In this document: positions 54,208-64,000 of the stretch, piece after piece | Layout of the letters: the number at the start of each line of letters is the position of its first letter | Numbering within the stretch: the first letter of the stretch is position 1 | Source of the DNA: Aliarcobacter sp. | GTDB lineage: Bacteria; Campylobacterota; Campylobacteria; Campylobacterales; Arcobacteraceae | DNA: 64,000 nt | Assembly: GCA_028688995.1 (NCBI GenBank) | Contig: JAQTXB010000013.1 | Span: 21,004-85,003, forward strand | Direction of reading: 5' to 3' | Notes under the pieces: generated by a model | Database searches by the model: none | What the model saw: only the letters and a program-made list of their open reading frames with translations | What the model was told of the DNA's origin: nothing | Program-made: the position numbers and the translations under genes

Positions 54208-54984
54208 TTAAATATTAATTTCTAAGGGATTTGGTTTACTATTATAAGTGAGTTGATTTAACATTGAATCATTTTGAGAAACTCTTTTTTCATACTCATT
54301 TTTAACATTATCAAATAAAGCAAATTCATTTGGTAAATATTTTTGAGAGTATTCTGATAAATCTTTTCCATACTCTTTAAAATAGTTTTTACTTGTTTCA
54401 TAAAATTTAAAATATGTTTTAGCATCAACAATTCCATCTATTTCTTTATCTAGTGGATCAACAGTGATTTTAGCATTTTTGATATATTTTACATATTCAC
54501 CAAAAGAATCAAAGCCTTGTTCTTTTAAAAATTTGTCTCTTTCTTCACTTGGTAATGTTTGAACCATTCCTATTATTCCTAATTTTGCTTCTTCAGATTG
54601 AGCAAATTCATTTCCAGAAATCAAGGCTTTTTCAGTTTCTGCTGTTTTTAAAGTCCTGTCAAAAAAGTTTCTAGTTGAAATATCATTAAAATCAGCATTC
54701 TTTGCTTGATCAAATAAAACTTGATTTAATGTTTCATCTGGAGATAAAGTTGCTAATAGTTGTAGTTTATGTGCTTTTTCATTTTCATGGGGCATTTTAT
54801 CCCAAGGAAATATCTCATTAATATCTTTTGCAGAAAGTTTCTTATATTCATCATATGTATAATCACTTGCTTGTGTTTTTTCATTATTAGAAATTGTAAA
54901 ACTATCTGTTTCTGATTTTGCTTTAGAACTTGTTTGTAAAGAAGTAATTGCTGTATAAATACTGCTATTAGTTGTTATTTCCAT
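54208..54984 (-). CDS. Uncharacterised protein, paralogue-cluster member B (258 residues)
   Basis: No signal peptide or membrane segment. Residues 1-40 are Ser/Thr/Asn-rich. Residues 41-59 (DYTYDEYKKLSAKDINEIF) match residues 43-61 of the divergent protein (DISFDDYKKLTYDALETIF), and the C-terminal helices also match (NDSMLNQLTYNSK against NNAILNSYMRNTK). The family is helix-rich and acidic. It lies upstream of member A in the same transcription unit with a near-identical ribosome site region. I do not recognise the family. Confidence 0.65.
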   Translation of the reverse strand: MEITTNSSIYTAITSLQTSSKAKSETDSFTISNNEKTQASDYTYDEYKKLSAKDINEIFPWDKMPHENEKAHKLQLLATLSPDETLNQVLFDQAKNADFNDISTRNFFDRTLKTAETEKALISGNEFAQSEEAKLGIIGMVQTLPSEERDKFLKEQGFDSFGEYVKYIKNAKITVDPLDKEIDGIVDAKTYFKFYETSKNYFKEYGKDLSEYSQKYLPNEFALFDNVKNEYEKRVSQNDSMLNQLTYNSKPNPLEINI

Positions 54985-55200
54985 TTTAGTTTCCTTTTGA
55001 TTGGAATTTTATAACTATATTTCTTATTATACTTTTTTGGCGTCACATATGGTGTCACAGAATAAAAATCATTTATAATATTACTTTATATACATTTAAC
55101 TAAAAAAAGAATACACTCAACTATGTTTTTAAAAAGTCTTCATCATGGAAGTTCAATTATAAATTAATTGAAACTATAAATTCTTTGGGATGTAAAATAA

Positions 55201-55863
55201 ATGACAACAATAAATAAAACTCAAACAGATTATTTAGTAAATAAATATTCTTATGATAAAAACAATCAAGCAAATTTTATTAATACTGACTTTACTACAC
55301 AAATAAATTCAAACATTGAGCCAACTGATATATCATTTGATGATTATAAAAAATTAACATACGATGCACTTGAAACAATATTTAATGGGGATTCAGAAAA
55401 AATTGGTACAGCATCTGGATTATTAGGAACTGCAAAATTAACAAATGATGATGTATTAAATAAAATTTATTTTGATAAGAAATCTGAATCTATAAAAAAT
55501 AATACGCCAGATAAGTATTTTCATACGCTTGGAATGATTGCTATTATGAATTTTAAAATTGATGAAAATAATGATGCATTTCTTCCTAATGATTCAACTT
55601 CTCTTGCAAAAATAGGAGAATCAAATAAGAGTAATATTACTTCACAAGAATCTTTGTTTACAACAAAAAATAAACTCTTTTCAGATTTTGATAAATTTAA
55701 AGATTATTATGAAAATAGTAAAGAAAACTGGACAAGTAATATTGATATGAGTGAGATATTTAAAAATATGGATGAAATAAAAACCATATATAATCAAAAG
55801 GTTGAGGAAAATAATGCTATTTTAAATAGTTATATGAGAAATACAAAAGAACAAATTTTTTGA
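55201..55863 (+). CDS. Uncharacterised protein, paralogue-cluster member C (220 residues)
   Basis: Divergent from member B across a 216-base gap. It shares the (F/Y)D(E/D)YKKL box near residue 46-52 and the C-terminal helical segment with B. No Sec signal. The ribosome site is GGGATG upstream of the ATG at 55201. A Ser/Asn-rich N-terminus (about 1-40) is followed by helices. The three genes look like an expanded family within this strain. Function unknown. Confidence 0.6.
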   Translation: MTTINKTQTDYLVNKYSYDKNNQANFINTDFTTQINSNIEPTDISFDDYKKLTYDALETIFNGDSEKIGTASGLLGTAKLTNDDVLNKIYFDKKSESIKNNTPDKYFHTLGMIAIMNFKIDENNDAFLPNDSTSLAKIGESNKSNITSQESLFTTKNKLFSDFDKFKDYYENSKENWTSNIDMSEIFKNMDEIKTIYNQKVEENNAILNSYMRNTKEQIF

Positions 55864-55912
55864 AATAAGCAAGAGTTTTTAAGGCAAGAATTGAATATTT
55901 AAAAGAAGAGAT

Positions 55913-57940
55913 TTAAATCTCTTCTTTTATCTTTTCTAAATCTTTGATTTTTTCTAAATATTGCTCTTTTCTTGAAGTTACAAATTTGATTCTATCTTCA
56001 TTTATTTCTAAATATTGTTCTTTTGAGTATTTTACGATTTTAAATAAGTAGTTTCTTTTTGAAGTTAAGAAATCTTCTATTTTTTCAAATCCAAAATTTG
56101 CTTTTAATTTTGCAACAATCTCATCTTCTCTTGGGTGAGAAATAGAGAATTTTGATGGCTCTTTTTTGTATAACTCTTCAGATTCTAAGATTTGTTGTTC
56201 AAAGTGAGCAATAGTTGCTTGTGTTGTTTGAATGTAAGAATATGATAATGCACCATTAAAATATGCGAATTTTTTTCTAATTGCTGAGATATTTTCTAAA
56301 ATAGCTGTGTGGTATGTTTTTAAAACATTTTCATAAACTTTTGCTGCAAAGTGTCTTGTATTTGAAAACTCTAAATCTGAAGCAATTTCCCTTTGTTTTC
56401 TAATAAGTTCATAAGGTTCTTGCCATTTTGTAACTTCATTTTTGATGATATTATAGGCATCTCTAAATGCTTCATCAGTGTCAAGTTCAATATTTTTAAG
56501 AAGTTTGATTGATCGTTTGAACATTTTATCAATTGTTTGGTCATCATAAAAAAGTTTTTTATATATGCTATCTGAGTCAATCCAAAAAGTTTCATAATCG
56601 AATTTCTCGATTTTTGCACCTAAAAAGCTTTTTGTTTCTTCAAATCTGAAAGCAGGTTTTTTCTTGATATTTTTGTATGTTTCATGGGCAATTTTTTCCA
56701 TGATTGTTTCTACTGAGTTGTAGATATTAAATAGTTCTTTTGAATATTTCTTATGAATATTTTCAAAATGCTCAATAACAGAATTTTCACATCCTTTTAA
56801 GATTTCAATTAAAGCATCATAGATTTTTGTAATTGTTTCATACTCTTTGATTAAAATATCACAGATTCCTCTTAAATCTTTTTTGATTGCAAACTCTTTC
56901 GCATCAGCAGCTTGTGGTCTTATGATATTTTCAATAAATTCTAAAACTTCATTGATATTTGACTCTTTTAAAAGTTTCATATCTCCTGACATATCTTTAG
57001 TATTAATCTCTTCAACTTTTTTGTGGAACTCTTCAAAAGATTCTTTGAAAAAGTCTAAAGATGAAATACCAATGTTTTTATTTAGTTCTTTTTTAAACTC
57101 TTTTGTAATAGCATCAAATGAATCATCAAGTAAAACTCTTTTTTGGTGAGTTCTTGATTCAAGTGCCATTCTTGCAGAAATTGGTGTTACTTGAGCAAAA
57201 TATTTTCCAAATTTTTCTGTTACATATTTTGTAGTTGTTTCAACTTGTTCAGGAGTTAATTTATCTTTTTGATTTAAAACACATAAAGATTTATTTTTAA
57301 AGTGTTGCATATACTCTTCTAAAACTTCAGCTTCTGAAAGTTTTCCAGCATTATCAATAAGTGTAAGCCAAATAATTCCTCCTACATCTCTTAAAACTTT
57401 TCTTGTTGTATCAGTATCACTTTGTGATTGAGAGTTTAATCCTGGTGTATCAACAAATGAAATATCTTTTAAAATATCCATTGGAGCATAAAGTGTAAGA
57501 TATTTTATATCTTGCATTTCATGTTCTCTTTGGTCTGTAAAATCAGCAATTGATTCAATTGGAGCAAACTCTTGAGCACCTGAATAATAAGTGATTTTTA
57601 GTTTATACTCTTCTCCATAGTTGATAAAGTTAACTTTTGATGTAACTGGAGTAATTCCAGTTGGAAGAATATTTCTTGAAAGTAGGGCATTTAAAAATGT
57701 TGATTTACCTGAAGAAAATTGTCCAGTAATTGCAATTTCAATCGGGTATCTTGCACGTCTTATTTGTTTATTTAAAATACCTACAAGTTGCGTCGATGGT
57801 AAAAATTTCTCATCAAGTAGTTTTGTTTGTACTCTTTTTATATCACCAACTAAACCATCTTCGTAAACAACTTCTTGTAAAGCATAAGTAGTTTTATACT
57901 CGTTTACAAAACTTTTTAGGATATTTAAATTTGCACTCAT
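55913..57940 (-). CDS. Bacterial dynamin-like GTPase, downstream partner
   Basis: 675 residues. The GTPase has P-loop GQFSSGKSTFLNALL (about 71-85), switch II DTPGLNSQ and the specificity motif LNQKDKLT (G4). Helical bundles follow. The upstream neighbour is a second dynamin-like protein with a one-base overlap (TAATG), matching the DLP1/DLP2 pair beside frd in C. jejuni, which forms a heterotetramer and bridges membranes. The role here is inferred from that pair. The ATG at 57940 is well supported by the overlap. Confidence 0.9.
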   Translation of the reverse strand: MSANLNILKSFVNEYKTTYALQEVVYEDGLVGDIKRVQTKLLDEKFLPSTQLVGILNKQIRRARYPIEIAITGQFSSGKSTFLNALLSRNILPTGITPVTSKVNFINYGEEYKLKITYYSGAQEFAPIESIADFTDQREHEMQDIKYLTLYAPMDILKDISFVDTPGLNSQSQSDTDTTRKVLRDVGGIIWLTLIDNAGKLSEAEVLEEYMQHFKNKSLCVLNQKDKLTPEQVETTTKYVTEKFGKYFAQVTPISARMALESRTHQKRVLLDDSFDAITKEFKKELNKNIGISSLDFFKESFEEFHKKVEEINTKDMSGDMKLLKESNINEVLEFIENIIRPQAADAKEFAIKKDLRGICDILIKEYETITKIYDALIEILKGCENSVIEHFENIHKKYSKELFNIYNSVETIMEKIAHETYKNIKKKPAFRFEETKSFLGAKIEKFDYETFWIDSDSIYKKLFYDDQTIDKMFKRSIKLLKNIELDTDEAFRDAYNIIKNEVTKWQEPYELIRKQREIASDLEFSNTRHFAAKVYENVLKTYHTAILENISAIRKKFAYFNGALSYSYIQTTQATIAHFEQQILESEELYKKEPSKFSISHPREDEIVAKLKANFGFEKIEDFLTSKRNYLFKIVKYSKEQYLEINEDRIKFVTSRKEQYLEKIKDLEKIKEEI

Positions 57941-60291
57941 TAGTATAATCCTTTTATTGTTGTAGAAATATTTTCTAATTTTTTAATATTTTTATGAATA
58001 TCAATTGATAATTGAGCTCTATTTTTATCATTTTCTTCAAATGAATTAATTTGATTTTGAAGAACTTCTTCATCGTTTTTAAGTTTTTGCTCAAATGTTT
58101 TTAATGGAGCATTTAAAGTTGTAAAGAATGATTCAATCAATAATGAACTAACTTTTTTTGCTTTTGATTTAATATCTTCTTCAATAGAAGTAAATTGATT
58201 TTTAATAAGTTGTTCAATCTCTCTATCAAGTTCATTTAGTTTTGAATCTTTTGATTTTGAAACAGCTTCAATTACTAAAGAGACTAATACTTCATTATTT
58301 GATGTTAAAAATCCTGCTTTAAAATCATCTTGGAAAAATCCTCTTGCGTCAAAGTTCTCATTTTTATGTCCAATTGTAAAACCTAAATCATGATATTTTT
58401 GTTCACATTGTTCACCAATAGTTTGAGATTTTTTGATAAATTTATATCTATAATCTCTAATAACATCAATAATTCCATCTTTTATTGCAGTTTCAACAAT
58501 AACTTTTATTCTTGCATTTTCAGGTCTTTTTTTAGTTTTTTCAAAAGAGTAACGAACGTCTCCCACAACCCTTTGTTTAATTACATTTTGTAAGTCTATA
58601 AGTTCACTTTGTAAAAAAGTTTCTAGTGAGTTAATGTACTCTTTTGCATCATTTTTATAGTAATTAATATCTTCATTCATTGCTTGGAAGATTCTTGTAT
58701 TAACAGATTTTCTTTTATTAAAATCTACAAGTTCTTTTTCTAATTCATCTTTTGATTTAGAAAGAAGCTTTAATTCATAGTTTAAAAAAGATGTTTGTTT
58801 TTCAATAATTCTTTGTAATTGATTTTTTGAAGATTGAATTACAAGTTCACCTTTTTGTGAATTTGAACCAAAAAGAGTTTCTGTTAAATATTGTTCAATC
58901 TCTAAAATACCAGTTTTTTCAAGAGTATAACCAGCATCTAAAGCTTCTTGTTCTCTTCCAGTTCTATGTAATAAAGCCATTCTTCCAGAAATAGGAATAA
59001 ACTTGATAGTTTTTAAAATATAATCAAGTTGAGAATCTTTATTTTGTGCTCGTAATTGTTTTTCAATAGATGTTTTTGTATATTTGATAACTTCATCTAA
59101 TTGTTCTTTTGAAACTGTATCAGCTCGTGTGATTACTACTAAAAGTTTTGAAATATTTTGATAAAGTAGGGCATCAATGATAAATTCTACGTCTTTTAAT
59201 GTGGCACTTTGAGATACATTCATAAGATGTAGCATCATATCACATTGACTAATATACTCTTTTGTAATTTCTTCCCTTTGAATAACTGGGTCATCAAGTC
59301 CTGGTGTATCAACTATTTCAATTCCATCAGATAAAAAGTCAAGTTTAGAACCAAGTTCTACGTATTTTACTAAGTTACATTTTTTACCGCTTGCTTCTGC
59401 TGAAGTATAAGATGATAAATCATTAATATCAACTTCATCAAATCTAGAAACTGGTTTAATATAATTTTTTAAATCATCCCCAAAGATTTTATTTGTTTCA
59501 TTAACAAAATCTCTCATAGATTCTAATTGTTCTGCAGATTTTAAAATTCTATCCCATTCTTGAGTATTCCAATAAAATACTTTTGCATTATCTGTAGGAT
59601 TGTGTTTTACAATTGTTAAGTTTGCAGTTTCAGGAACAACAGCACTTCCAAGAATTTCTCTACCCATTAAAGCATTTAACATTGTAGATTTACCAGCATT
59701 CATAACACCAGTAATTCCAATAGAGAATTTTTGAGTATTTAAATAGTTTTTTGTATTATTTAACTCATTTGAAATCTCTTCATTTGTAATGTCTATTTGT
59801 AATTGTGATATTAACTCTTCAATAGTTGATTTTAACTCTTTGAATGATGATTTTTCTAATTCATCATCTACTTTATTACTTGTTATTAAAGCTTCATCTG
59901 TAATATCTAATTCTTTATAATCAAATAGTGAAATTAACTTATTATAATTTTCACCATTAATAATATTTTCGCTTTTTAGGTATTCAAAAGATGAGTGTAA
60001 AATAGAGATGTTTTGTTTTGATTTATTTGATAAAATTGATTGAACAATATTGTGTTGTAAATGATTTAGTTCATTTATATTTGAAGGACTTTTAACATTT
60101 ATTTGCTGACATAATGTTTTAAATGATGTTAAAGGTAAATATTTATCATAATTCTTTCTACTTGCACTAATAATTAATGCATAAATTGTAAATATTTCTT
60201 CATTTATTGTAGTCTCAATAGGTTCTACATCTAAATTTTGTTCAAAAGTTATACCGTGATATAGTAAAAAATAATCATTTGCCAAACTCAT
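57940..60291 (-). CDS. Bacterial dynamin-like GTPase, upstream partner
   Basis: I chose the ATG at 60291, which has GGAG eight bases upstream, over a GTG at 60336; this gives 783 residues. An N-terminal roughly 190-residue extension precedes the GTPase domain with P-loop GVMNAGKSTMLNALMG, DTPGLDDP (G3) and VITRADTVS (G4). Long coiled coils follow. It pairs with the downstream DLP, as in C. jejuni Cj0411/Cj0412. Membrane-remodelling role is inferred from the family. Confidence 0.9.
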   Translation of the reverse strand: MSLANDYFLLYHGITFEQNLDVEPIETTINEEIFTIYALIISASRKNYDKYLPLTSFKTLCQQINVKSPSNINELNHLQHNIVQSILSNKSKQNISILHSSFEYLKSENIINGENYNKLISLFDYKELDITDEALITSNKVDDELEKSSFKELKSTIEELISQLQIDITNEEISNELNNTKNYLNTQKFSIGITGVMNAGKSTMLNALMGREILGSAVVPETANLTIVKHNPTDNAKVFYWNTQEWDRILKSAEQLESMRDFVNETNKIFGDDLKNYIKPVSRFDEVDINDLSSYTSAEASGKKCNLVKYVELGSKLDFLSDGIEIVDTPGLDDPVIQREEITKEYISQCDMMLHLMNVSQSATLKDVEFIIDALLYQNISKLLVVITRADTVSKEQLDEVIKYTKTSIEKQLRAQNKDSQLDYILKTIKFIPISGRMALLHRTGREQEALDAGYTLEKTGILEIEQYLTETLFGSNSQKGELVIQSSKNQLQRIIEKQTSFLNYELKLLSKSKDELEKELVDFNKRKSVNTRIFQAMNEDINYYKNDAKEYINSLETFLQSELIDLQNVIKQRVVGDVRYSFEKTKKRPENARIKVIVETAIKDGIIDVIRDYRYKFIKKSQTIGEQCEQKYHDLGFTIGHKNENFDARGFFQDDFKAGFLTSNNEVLVSLVIEAVSKSKDSKLNELDREIEQLIKNQFTSIEEDIKSKAKKVSSLLIESFFTTLNAPLKTFEQKLKNDEEVLQNQINSFEENDKNRAQLSIDIHKNIKKLENISTTIKGLY

Positions 60292-60394
60292 TTTGTCACT
60301 CCATAATGCCCTAAAATATAAAAAGTTAAATATCACTACTGATATTTAACTTTTTATATTTTTTATTAACGAAGGAGTAAATCCTTCGTAATAA

Positions 60395-61126
60395 TTATCT
60401 AAGTGCTACTAATTTTCTTCTTAAGTAAGCAATTTTATTTTGTAATGGTAAGTGTTTTGGACAATGGTCTTCACATGCCATTAATGACATACAACCAAAA
60501 ATTCCATCATCATCACCGATTAATTCATAGAAATCTTCAGCAGTTCTTTTGTCATGTGGGTCAACTTCAAATCTTGCAACTCTGTTTAGTCCAACAGGTC
60601 CAACAAAGTTTGGTCTCATAAGCATTGTACCACAAGAAGCAACACAAATTCCACACTCAATACATCTATCTAATTCGAAAGTTTCATTTGCTACATCTGG
60701 ATCGATTCTATCTTCTAATTTAGAAATGTCTACTTCATGGTCATTATGAATCCATGATTCAACTCTTTTAGACATACCATCCATCCATTTACCTGTATTA
60801 ACTGATAAATCTTTGATTAATTCAAATGCTGGCATAGGCATTAATTGTAATTTACCAGTTGGGTAATTAGCAATTAAAGTTCTACAAGCTAGTGTTGGTT
60901 TACCATTTACAACCATACCACAACTTCCACAAATTCCAGCTCTACATACGAAGTCAAAAGATAAATCTGCATCCATTTCTTCTCTAATTTTCATTAAAGC
61001 AATGAAAAGAGTCATCCCTGGAGTCTCTTCTAATTTATATTCAACGAAGTGAGGTTTTGAAACCTTACTTCTTGGATTAAATTTAAGAACTGATATAGTT
61101 ATTTCTCTACCTTTTTCAATACTCAT
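60395..61126 (-). CDS. frdB: Fumarate reductase iron-sulfur subunit
   Basis: 243 residues. The [2Fe-2S] site is [21 protein letters not shown] (quoted in part: [12 protein letters not shown]), the [4Fe-4S] site [12 protein letters not shown], and the third cluster site [16 protein letters not shown]. It passes electrons from the membrane quinol subunit to FrdA. The start overlaps the frdA stop by one base (TAATG). The operon order frdC-frdA-frdB is the epsilon-type menaquinol:fumarate reductase order. Confidence 0.96.
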   Translation of the reverse strand: MSIEKGREITISVLKFNPRSKVSKPHFVEYKLEETPGMTLFIALMKIREEMDADLSFDFVCRAGICGSCGMVVNGKPTLACRTLIANYPTGKLQLMPMPAFELIKDLSVNTGKWMDGMSKRVESWIHNDHEVDISKLEDRIDPDVANETFELDRCIECGICVASCGTMLMRPNFVGPVGLNRVARFEVDPHDKRTAEDFYELIGDDDGIFGCMSLMACEDHCPKHLPLQNKIAYLRRKLVALR

Positions 61127-63111
61127 TATAAATCTCCTGCTCTTTCATTTTTCTCTTTATAATTCATTGGTAAGTCAAATGGCATTAATGCATGTTGAAT
61201 TTCATGTCTATCTTTACCTTCAGCTTGTAATTTTTCAGTTAATTCATCAACTTGCGCTTGTCTTTTTTCTGATAATTCATGCTCAATAATCATACCTTTA
61301 GCACCATAACCTCTAAATGCTGGTGGTAATTCCATAGTCATAATATCTAATGGCTCATAAGTAATTGTTGGTAATGTATCATTTTCATTTGGCCAAGAAG
61401 TTAATGTTCTGTTTAACCAGTTAGCATCATCTCTTTTTAAATAATCTTCTCTATAGTGAGCACCTCTAGATTCTGTTCTTTGTAATGCACCTCTAGCAAC
61501 ACAAAGTGCTACTTTTAACATTCTTGGAACTCTATATGCTTCTTCTAGTTCTGGATTTCCAGATCTTTCTTTAGATTTTACATTGATTTGTTTTGTTTTC
61601 TTTAATAATTCTTCTAACTCATCAACTGCAGCTTTTAAATTTTCACCATCTCTAAAGATACCTACTTTTTGATCCATTAAATTTTGCATTCTATTTTTGA
61701 TTCTGAATATATCTTCAGTACCATTGTAAGCTAGAATTTCATTTAAATAAGAATCTTGTTTATCTAAAAATTTTTGAACTGTTGAAGTTGGAATTGTTAC
61801 ATCATTTGCTAAACAATAATCAGCAAAATAGTTACCAATAATCATACCTGCAACAACTGTTTCAGAAACAGAGTTTCCTCCAAGTCTGTTAAATCCATGC
61901 ATATCCCAACAAGAAGCTTCACCACAAGCAAATAAACCATTTAAGTTTTGTGATTCACCAGTTGGTTTTGTTCTAATTCCACCCATAGAGTAGTGTTGCA
62001 TTGGAAGAACTGGAGCCCATCCTTTTCTACCTTCATCAGCTGGATCTATACCATTAAAGATTTGACAGATTTCTTGAACGTCTCTTAAGTTTTTCTCAAT
62101 ATGCTCTCTACCTAAAATAGAAATATCTAACCATACGTGGAAACCATAAGGTGAAGGAACACCTTTTCCATTTCTAATATGCTCAATCATTCTTCTAGAA
62201 ACAACGTCTCTTGAAGCAAGTTCTTTTTTCTCAGGTTCATAATCTGGCATAAATCTGTGACCATCAACGTCTCTTAAGATTCCACCATCTCCTCTACAAC
62301 CTTCAGTTAATAAAATACCTGATGGTACGATTGGTGTTGGGTGAAATTGAACTGCTTCCATATTTCCTAAAGTTGCAATTCCAGTTTCAAGAGCAATTGC
62401 AGCCCCAATACCTTCACAAATTACAGCATTTGTAGTTTGTTTAAATACTCTTCCATATCCACCAGTTGCGATACATGTACCTTTTGCAACATAAGCTTCT
62501 AATTCACCAGTAATTAAATCTCTTACGATTGCTCCATAACATCTTCCACCTTCGTGAATAATTGATAAAGCTTCTTTTCTATCTCTAATATCAACATTAT
62601 TTCTTAATGCTTCATTTGCAACACCAAATAACATAGTGTGACCAGTAGCATCCGCTGTATAACAAGTTCTCCATTTTTTAGTTCCACCAAAGTCTCTTGA
62701 TGTAATTAATCCATGTCTATCTTTTTCTTCAGTAATAGTTGTTTTTTTAGCATTAATAACAGCTTCTCTTGAACCCTCTTTAACTCTAGACCAAGGAACC
62801 CCCCAAGATGCTAATTCTCTAATTGCTTTTGGCGCAGTGTGTACGAACATTCTTGCAACAATTTGATCACATCCCCAGTCAGAACCTTTTACAGTATCTG
62901 CAAAGTGTAAATCTTCATTATCACCGTCAGACATTTTTGAGTTACCTAAAGATGCTTGCATACCACCTTGAGCAGCAGCAGAGTGAGATCTTTTAACAGG
63001 AACTAAAGATAAAACGATTGTATTTAAACCTTTTTTTTGTGCAGCAACAGCAGCTCTTAAACCTGCTAATCCTCCACCGATTACTAATGCATCACAGTAA
63101 TTAATTTTCAT
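61126..63111 (-). CDS. frdA: Fumarate reductase flavoprotein subunit
   Basis: 661 residues. FAD-binding [17 protein letters not shown], the covalent-FAD His in [15 protein letters not shown], and the active-site region with [21 protein letters not shown] are present; C-terminal helices follow. It reduces fumarate with menaquinol (or oxidises succinate). It overlaps frdC and frdB by one base each, so all three are translationally coupled. Assignment as Frd rather than Sdh is from the Campylobacterota pattern and is not certain. Confidence 0.96.
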   Translation of the reverse strand: MKINYCDALVIGGGLAGLRAAVAAQKKGLNTIVLSLVPVKRSHSAAAQGGMQASLGNSKMSDGDNEDLHFADTVKGSDWGCDQIVARMFVHTAPKAIRELASWGVPWSRVKEGSREAVINAKKTTITEEKDRHGLITSRDFGGTKKWRTCYTADATGHTMLFGVANEALRNNVDIRDRKEALSIIHEGGRCYGAIVRDLITGELEAYVAKGTCIATGGYGRVFKQTTNAVICEGIGAAIALETGIATLGNMEAVQFHPTPIVPSGILLTEGCRGDGGILRDVDGHRFMPDYEPEKKELASRDVVSRRMIEHIRNGKGVPSPYGFHVWLDISILGREHIEKNLRDVQEICQIFNGIDPADEGRKGWAPVLPMQHYSMGGIRTKPTGESQNLNGLFACGEASCWDMHGFNRLGGNSVSETVVAGMIIGNYFADYCLANDVTIPTSTVQKFLDKQDSYLNEILAYNGTEDIFRIKNRMQNLMDQKVGIFRDGENLKAAVDELEELLKKTKQINVKSKERSGNPELEEAYRVPRMLKVALCVARGALQRTESRGAHYREDYLKRDDANWLNRTLTSWPNENDTLPTITYEPLDIMTMELPPAFRGYGAKGMIIEHELSEKRQAQVDELTEKLQAEGKDRHEIQHALMPFDLPMNYKEKNERAGDL

Positions 63112-63911
63112 TATGCAATTCCCCCAACACTTTTATTTGTAATTTTATATTCGATTACACTTGCAGTTGGAGTATATTTTTGACCAACTGTTCCATTTTT
63201 AGCATTTTCCATACCAATTTTCATATAAGCAGCTAATGAAGCAAATCCTAATACTAAGAAGAATACTGTTAATAACCATTTAATTTTTTTAAGTGTTTTT
63301 CTTGTAGCTTTTGGATTTTCACCATCAAACCATCCCCATTTAACACATAATCTATAAAGACCAATTGTTCCATGGAATTCAACTGCTAATAATAAAAGAA
63401 TATATAATGGCCACATATACTCAGACCAAACTCTATCAGAACTTTCGTAAGGTCCGATATCTGCAGAGTGAGTAGTAATTATATATAAATGTACAGAACC
63501 CATGAAGAACATTGCAAAACCTGTGAATGCTTGAATAAACCAAAGTTTTGTATCATCATGATTCATACTTTTTGAATGAGCTTTAATTACTTGATATTGT
63601 TTGAAATTACTAGGTAATTTTCTCATACCTAAAGCAGCATGAACGATAAAAATTACAAATACAACTATTCCAACAATAGAAACTAATAGTGGATTTCCAC
63701 CCTCAAAAATAAAACTTCCTTCTAAAAGTTTTGTAATCTTGTACATGAAATCATTTGATATTAATATAGATGATACTAATAACATATGTGCCCACATAAA
63801 TAAACCTAAGAAACCACCAGTAAAACTTTGAATAAAATCAAGTTTTGCAGGTAATCTACTTTTTCTTCCTTCAACTGTTTTCCCCAAATAACCTTCTATT
63901 AGGTCACTCAT
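63111..63911 (-). CDS. frdC: Fumarate reductase cytochrome b subunit
   Basis: 266 residues with five predicted membrane segments, like the single-subunit, dihaem FrdC of Wolinella and Campylobacter. His residues in helices ([35 protein letters not shown]) are candidate haem ligands. It oxidises menaquinol at the membrane and passes electrons to FrdB. First gene of the operon, with a good AAAGGAT site; the 89 bases upstream to the window edge hold the promoter region. Confidence 0.95.
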   Translation of the reverse strand: MSDLIEGYLGKTVEGRKSRLPAKLDFIQSFTGGFLGLFMWAHMLLVSSILISNDFMYKITKLLEGSFIFEGGNPLLVSIVGIVVFVIFIVHAALGMRKLPSNFKQYQVIKAHSKSMNHDDTKLWFIQAFTGFAMFFMGSVHLYIITTHSADIGPYESSDRVWSEYMWPLYILLLLAVEFHGTIGLYRLCVKWGWFDGENPKATRKTLKKIKWLLTVFFLVLGFASLAAYMKIGMENAKNGTVGQKYTPTASVIEYKITNKSVGGIA

Positions 63912-64000
63912 TTGCTATCCTTTCTGCGATTTAGATTTTTTTGAATAATAGCGAAATAATAGCTTAAAACTACTTCAAACATCTTTATGATTTTGTAAAA
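63912..64000 (-). promoter_or_regulatory. Upstream region of the frd operon (partial)
   Basis: On the minus strand there are two tandem GCTATTATT copies (within GCTATTATTTCGCTATTATT) about 40-60 bases before the frdC ATG, either of which could be part of a -10. I cannot choose between them. The window ends here. Confidence 0.3.

Noticed and set aside
1..64000. CRISPR array, tRNA, rRNA, insertion sequence or prophage
   Set aside because: I saw no regular repeat-spacer pattern, tRNA-like cloverleaf, transposase or phage structural motifs in the sequence. I could not run tRNAscan-SE or similar.

Overview
This AT-rich 64 kb window comes from a member of the Campylobacterota, most likely Arcobacter or Aliarcobacter; that assignment is inferred from gene content and order. 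The block fabH-plsX-rpmF-DUF177-ndk-ferredoxin with a divergent 2-Cys peroxiredoxin gene matches the layout known in Campylobacter jejuni (ferredoxin FdxA divergent to ahpC). The frdC-frdA-frdB operon followed by two tandem dynamin-like GTPase genes is also the C. jejuni arrangement. A complete methylcitrate pathway, a cis/trans fatty acid isomerase and the very low GC favour an Arcobacter-type relative over Campylobacter itself. I found no rRNA, tRNA, CRISPR array, insertion sequence or prophage.

Layout. 1-8 kb: the 3' end of pyruvate kinase, a large Cache-type sensor kinase, a TolC-like outer membrane protein overlapping argD, and a haem-c type fatty acid cis/trans isomerase. 8-13 kb: pyrB with a folate pair (pabB, pabC), a LapG-like peptidase, an SspB-like protein and an unknown lipoprotein. 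13-18 kb: the fatty acid/phospholipid operon, ferredoxin and peroxiredoxin. 17.6-28.6 kb: rho, the methionine importer metNIQ, a glycosylase-like protein, murI, dnaX, a Dsb protein, hemC, an isochorismatase-fold hydrolase and a GAF-GGDEF protein. 28.7-37 kb: the methylcitrate operon prpB-prpC-acnD-prpF with a divergent, unfamiliar HTH regulator and a D-2-hydroxyacid dehydrogenase. 37-39.2 kb: a MotA-like/OmpA-like pair resembling ZorA/ZorB, with a translationally coupled 44-residue ORF. 39.4-44.3 kb: an L,D-transpeptidase, a TetR-EamA-isochorismatase module with two perfect operators, a TauE/SafE permease and an EF-hand protein. 44.3-45.5 kb: a structured, GC-richer noncoding block, a small orphan gene and a gene remnant. 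45.5-50.5 kb: recQ and a copper module (CopZ-like, ArsR-family, CopA). 50.6-53 kb: an HPP protein, a glycosyltransferase and a YgjP-like metalloprotease. 53-55.9 kb: three unknown proteins, at least two of them clear paralogues, without classical signal peptides. 55.9-64 kb: two dynamin-like proteins and fumarate reductase.

Most of the window is core metabolism. The least explained parts are (a) the paralogous protein cluster at 52955-55863, (b) the ZorAB-like motor pair with its coupled mini-ORF, (c) the inverted-repeat-rich intergenic block at about 44403-44866, (d) the methylcitrate regulator, and (e) the ArsR-controlled copper operon. No complete new system can be proven from the sequence alone.
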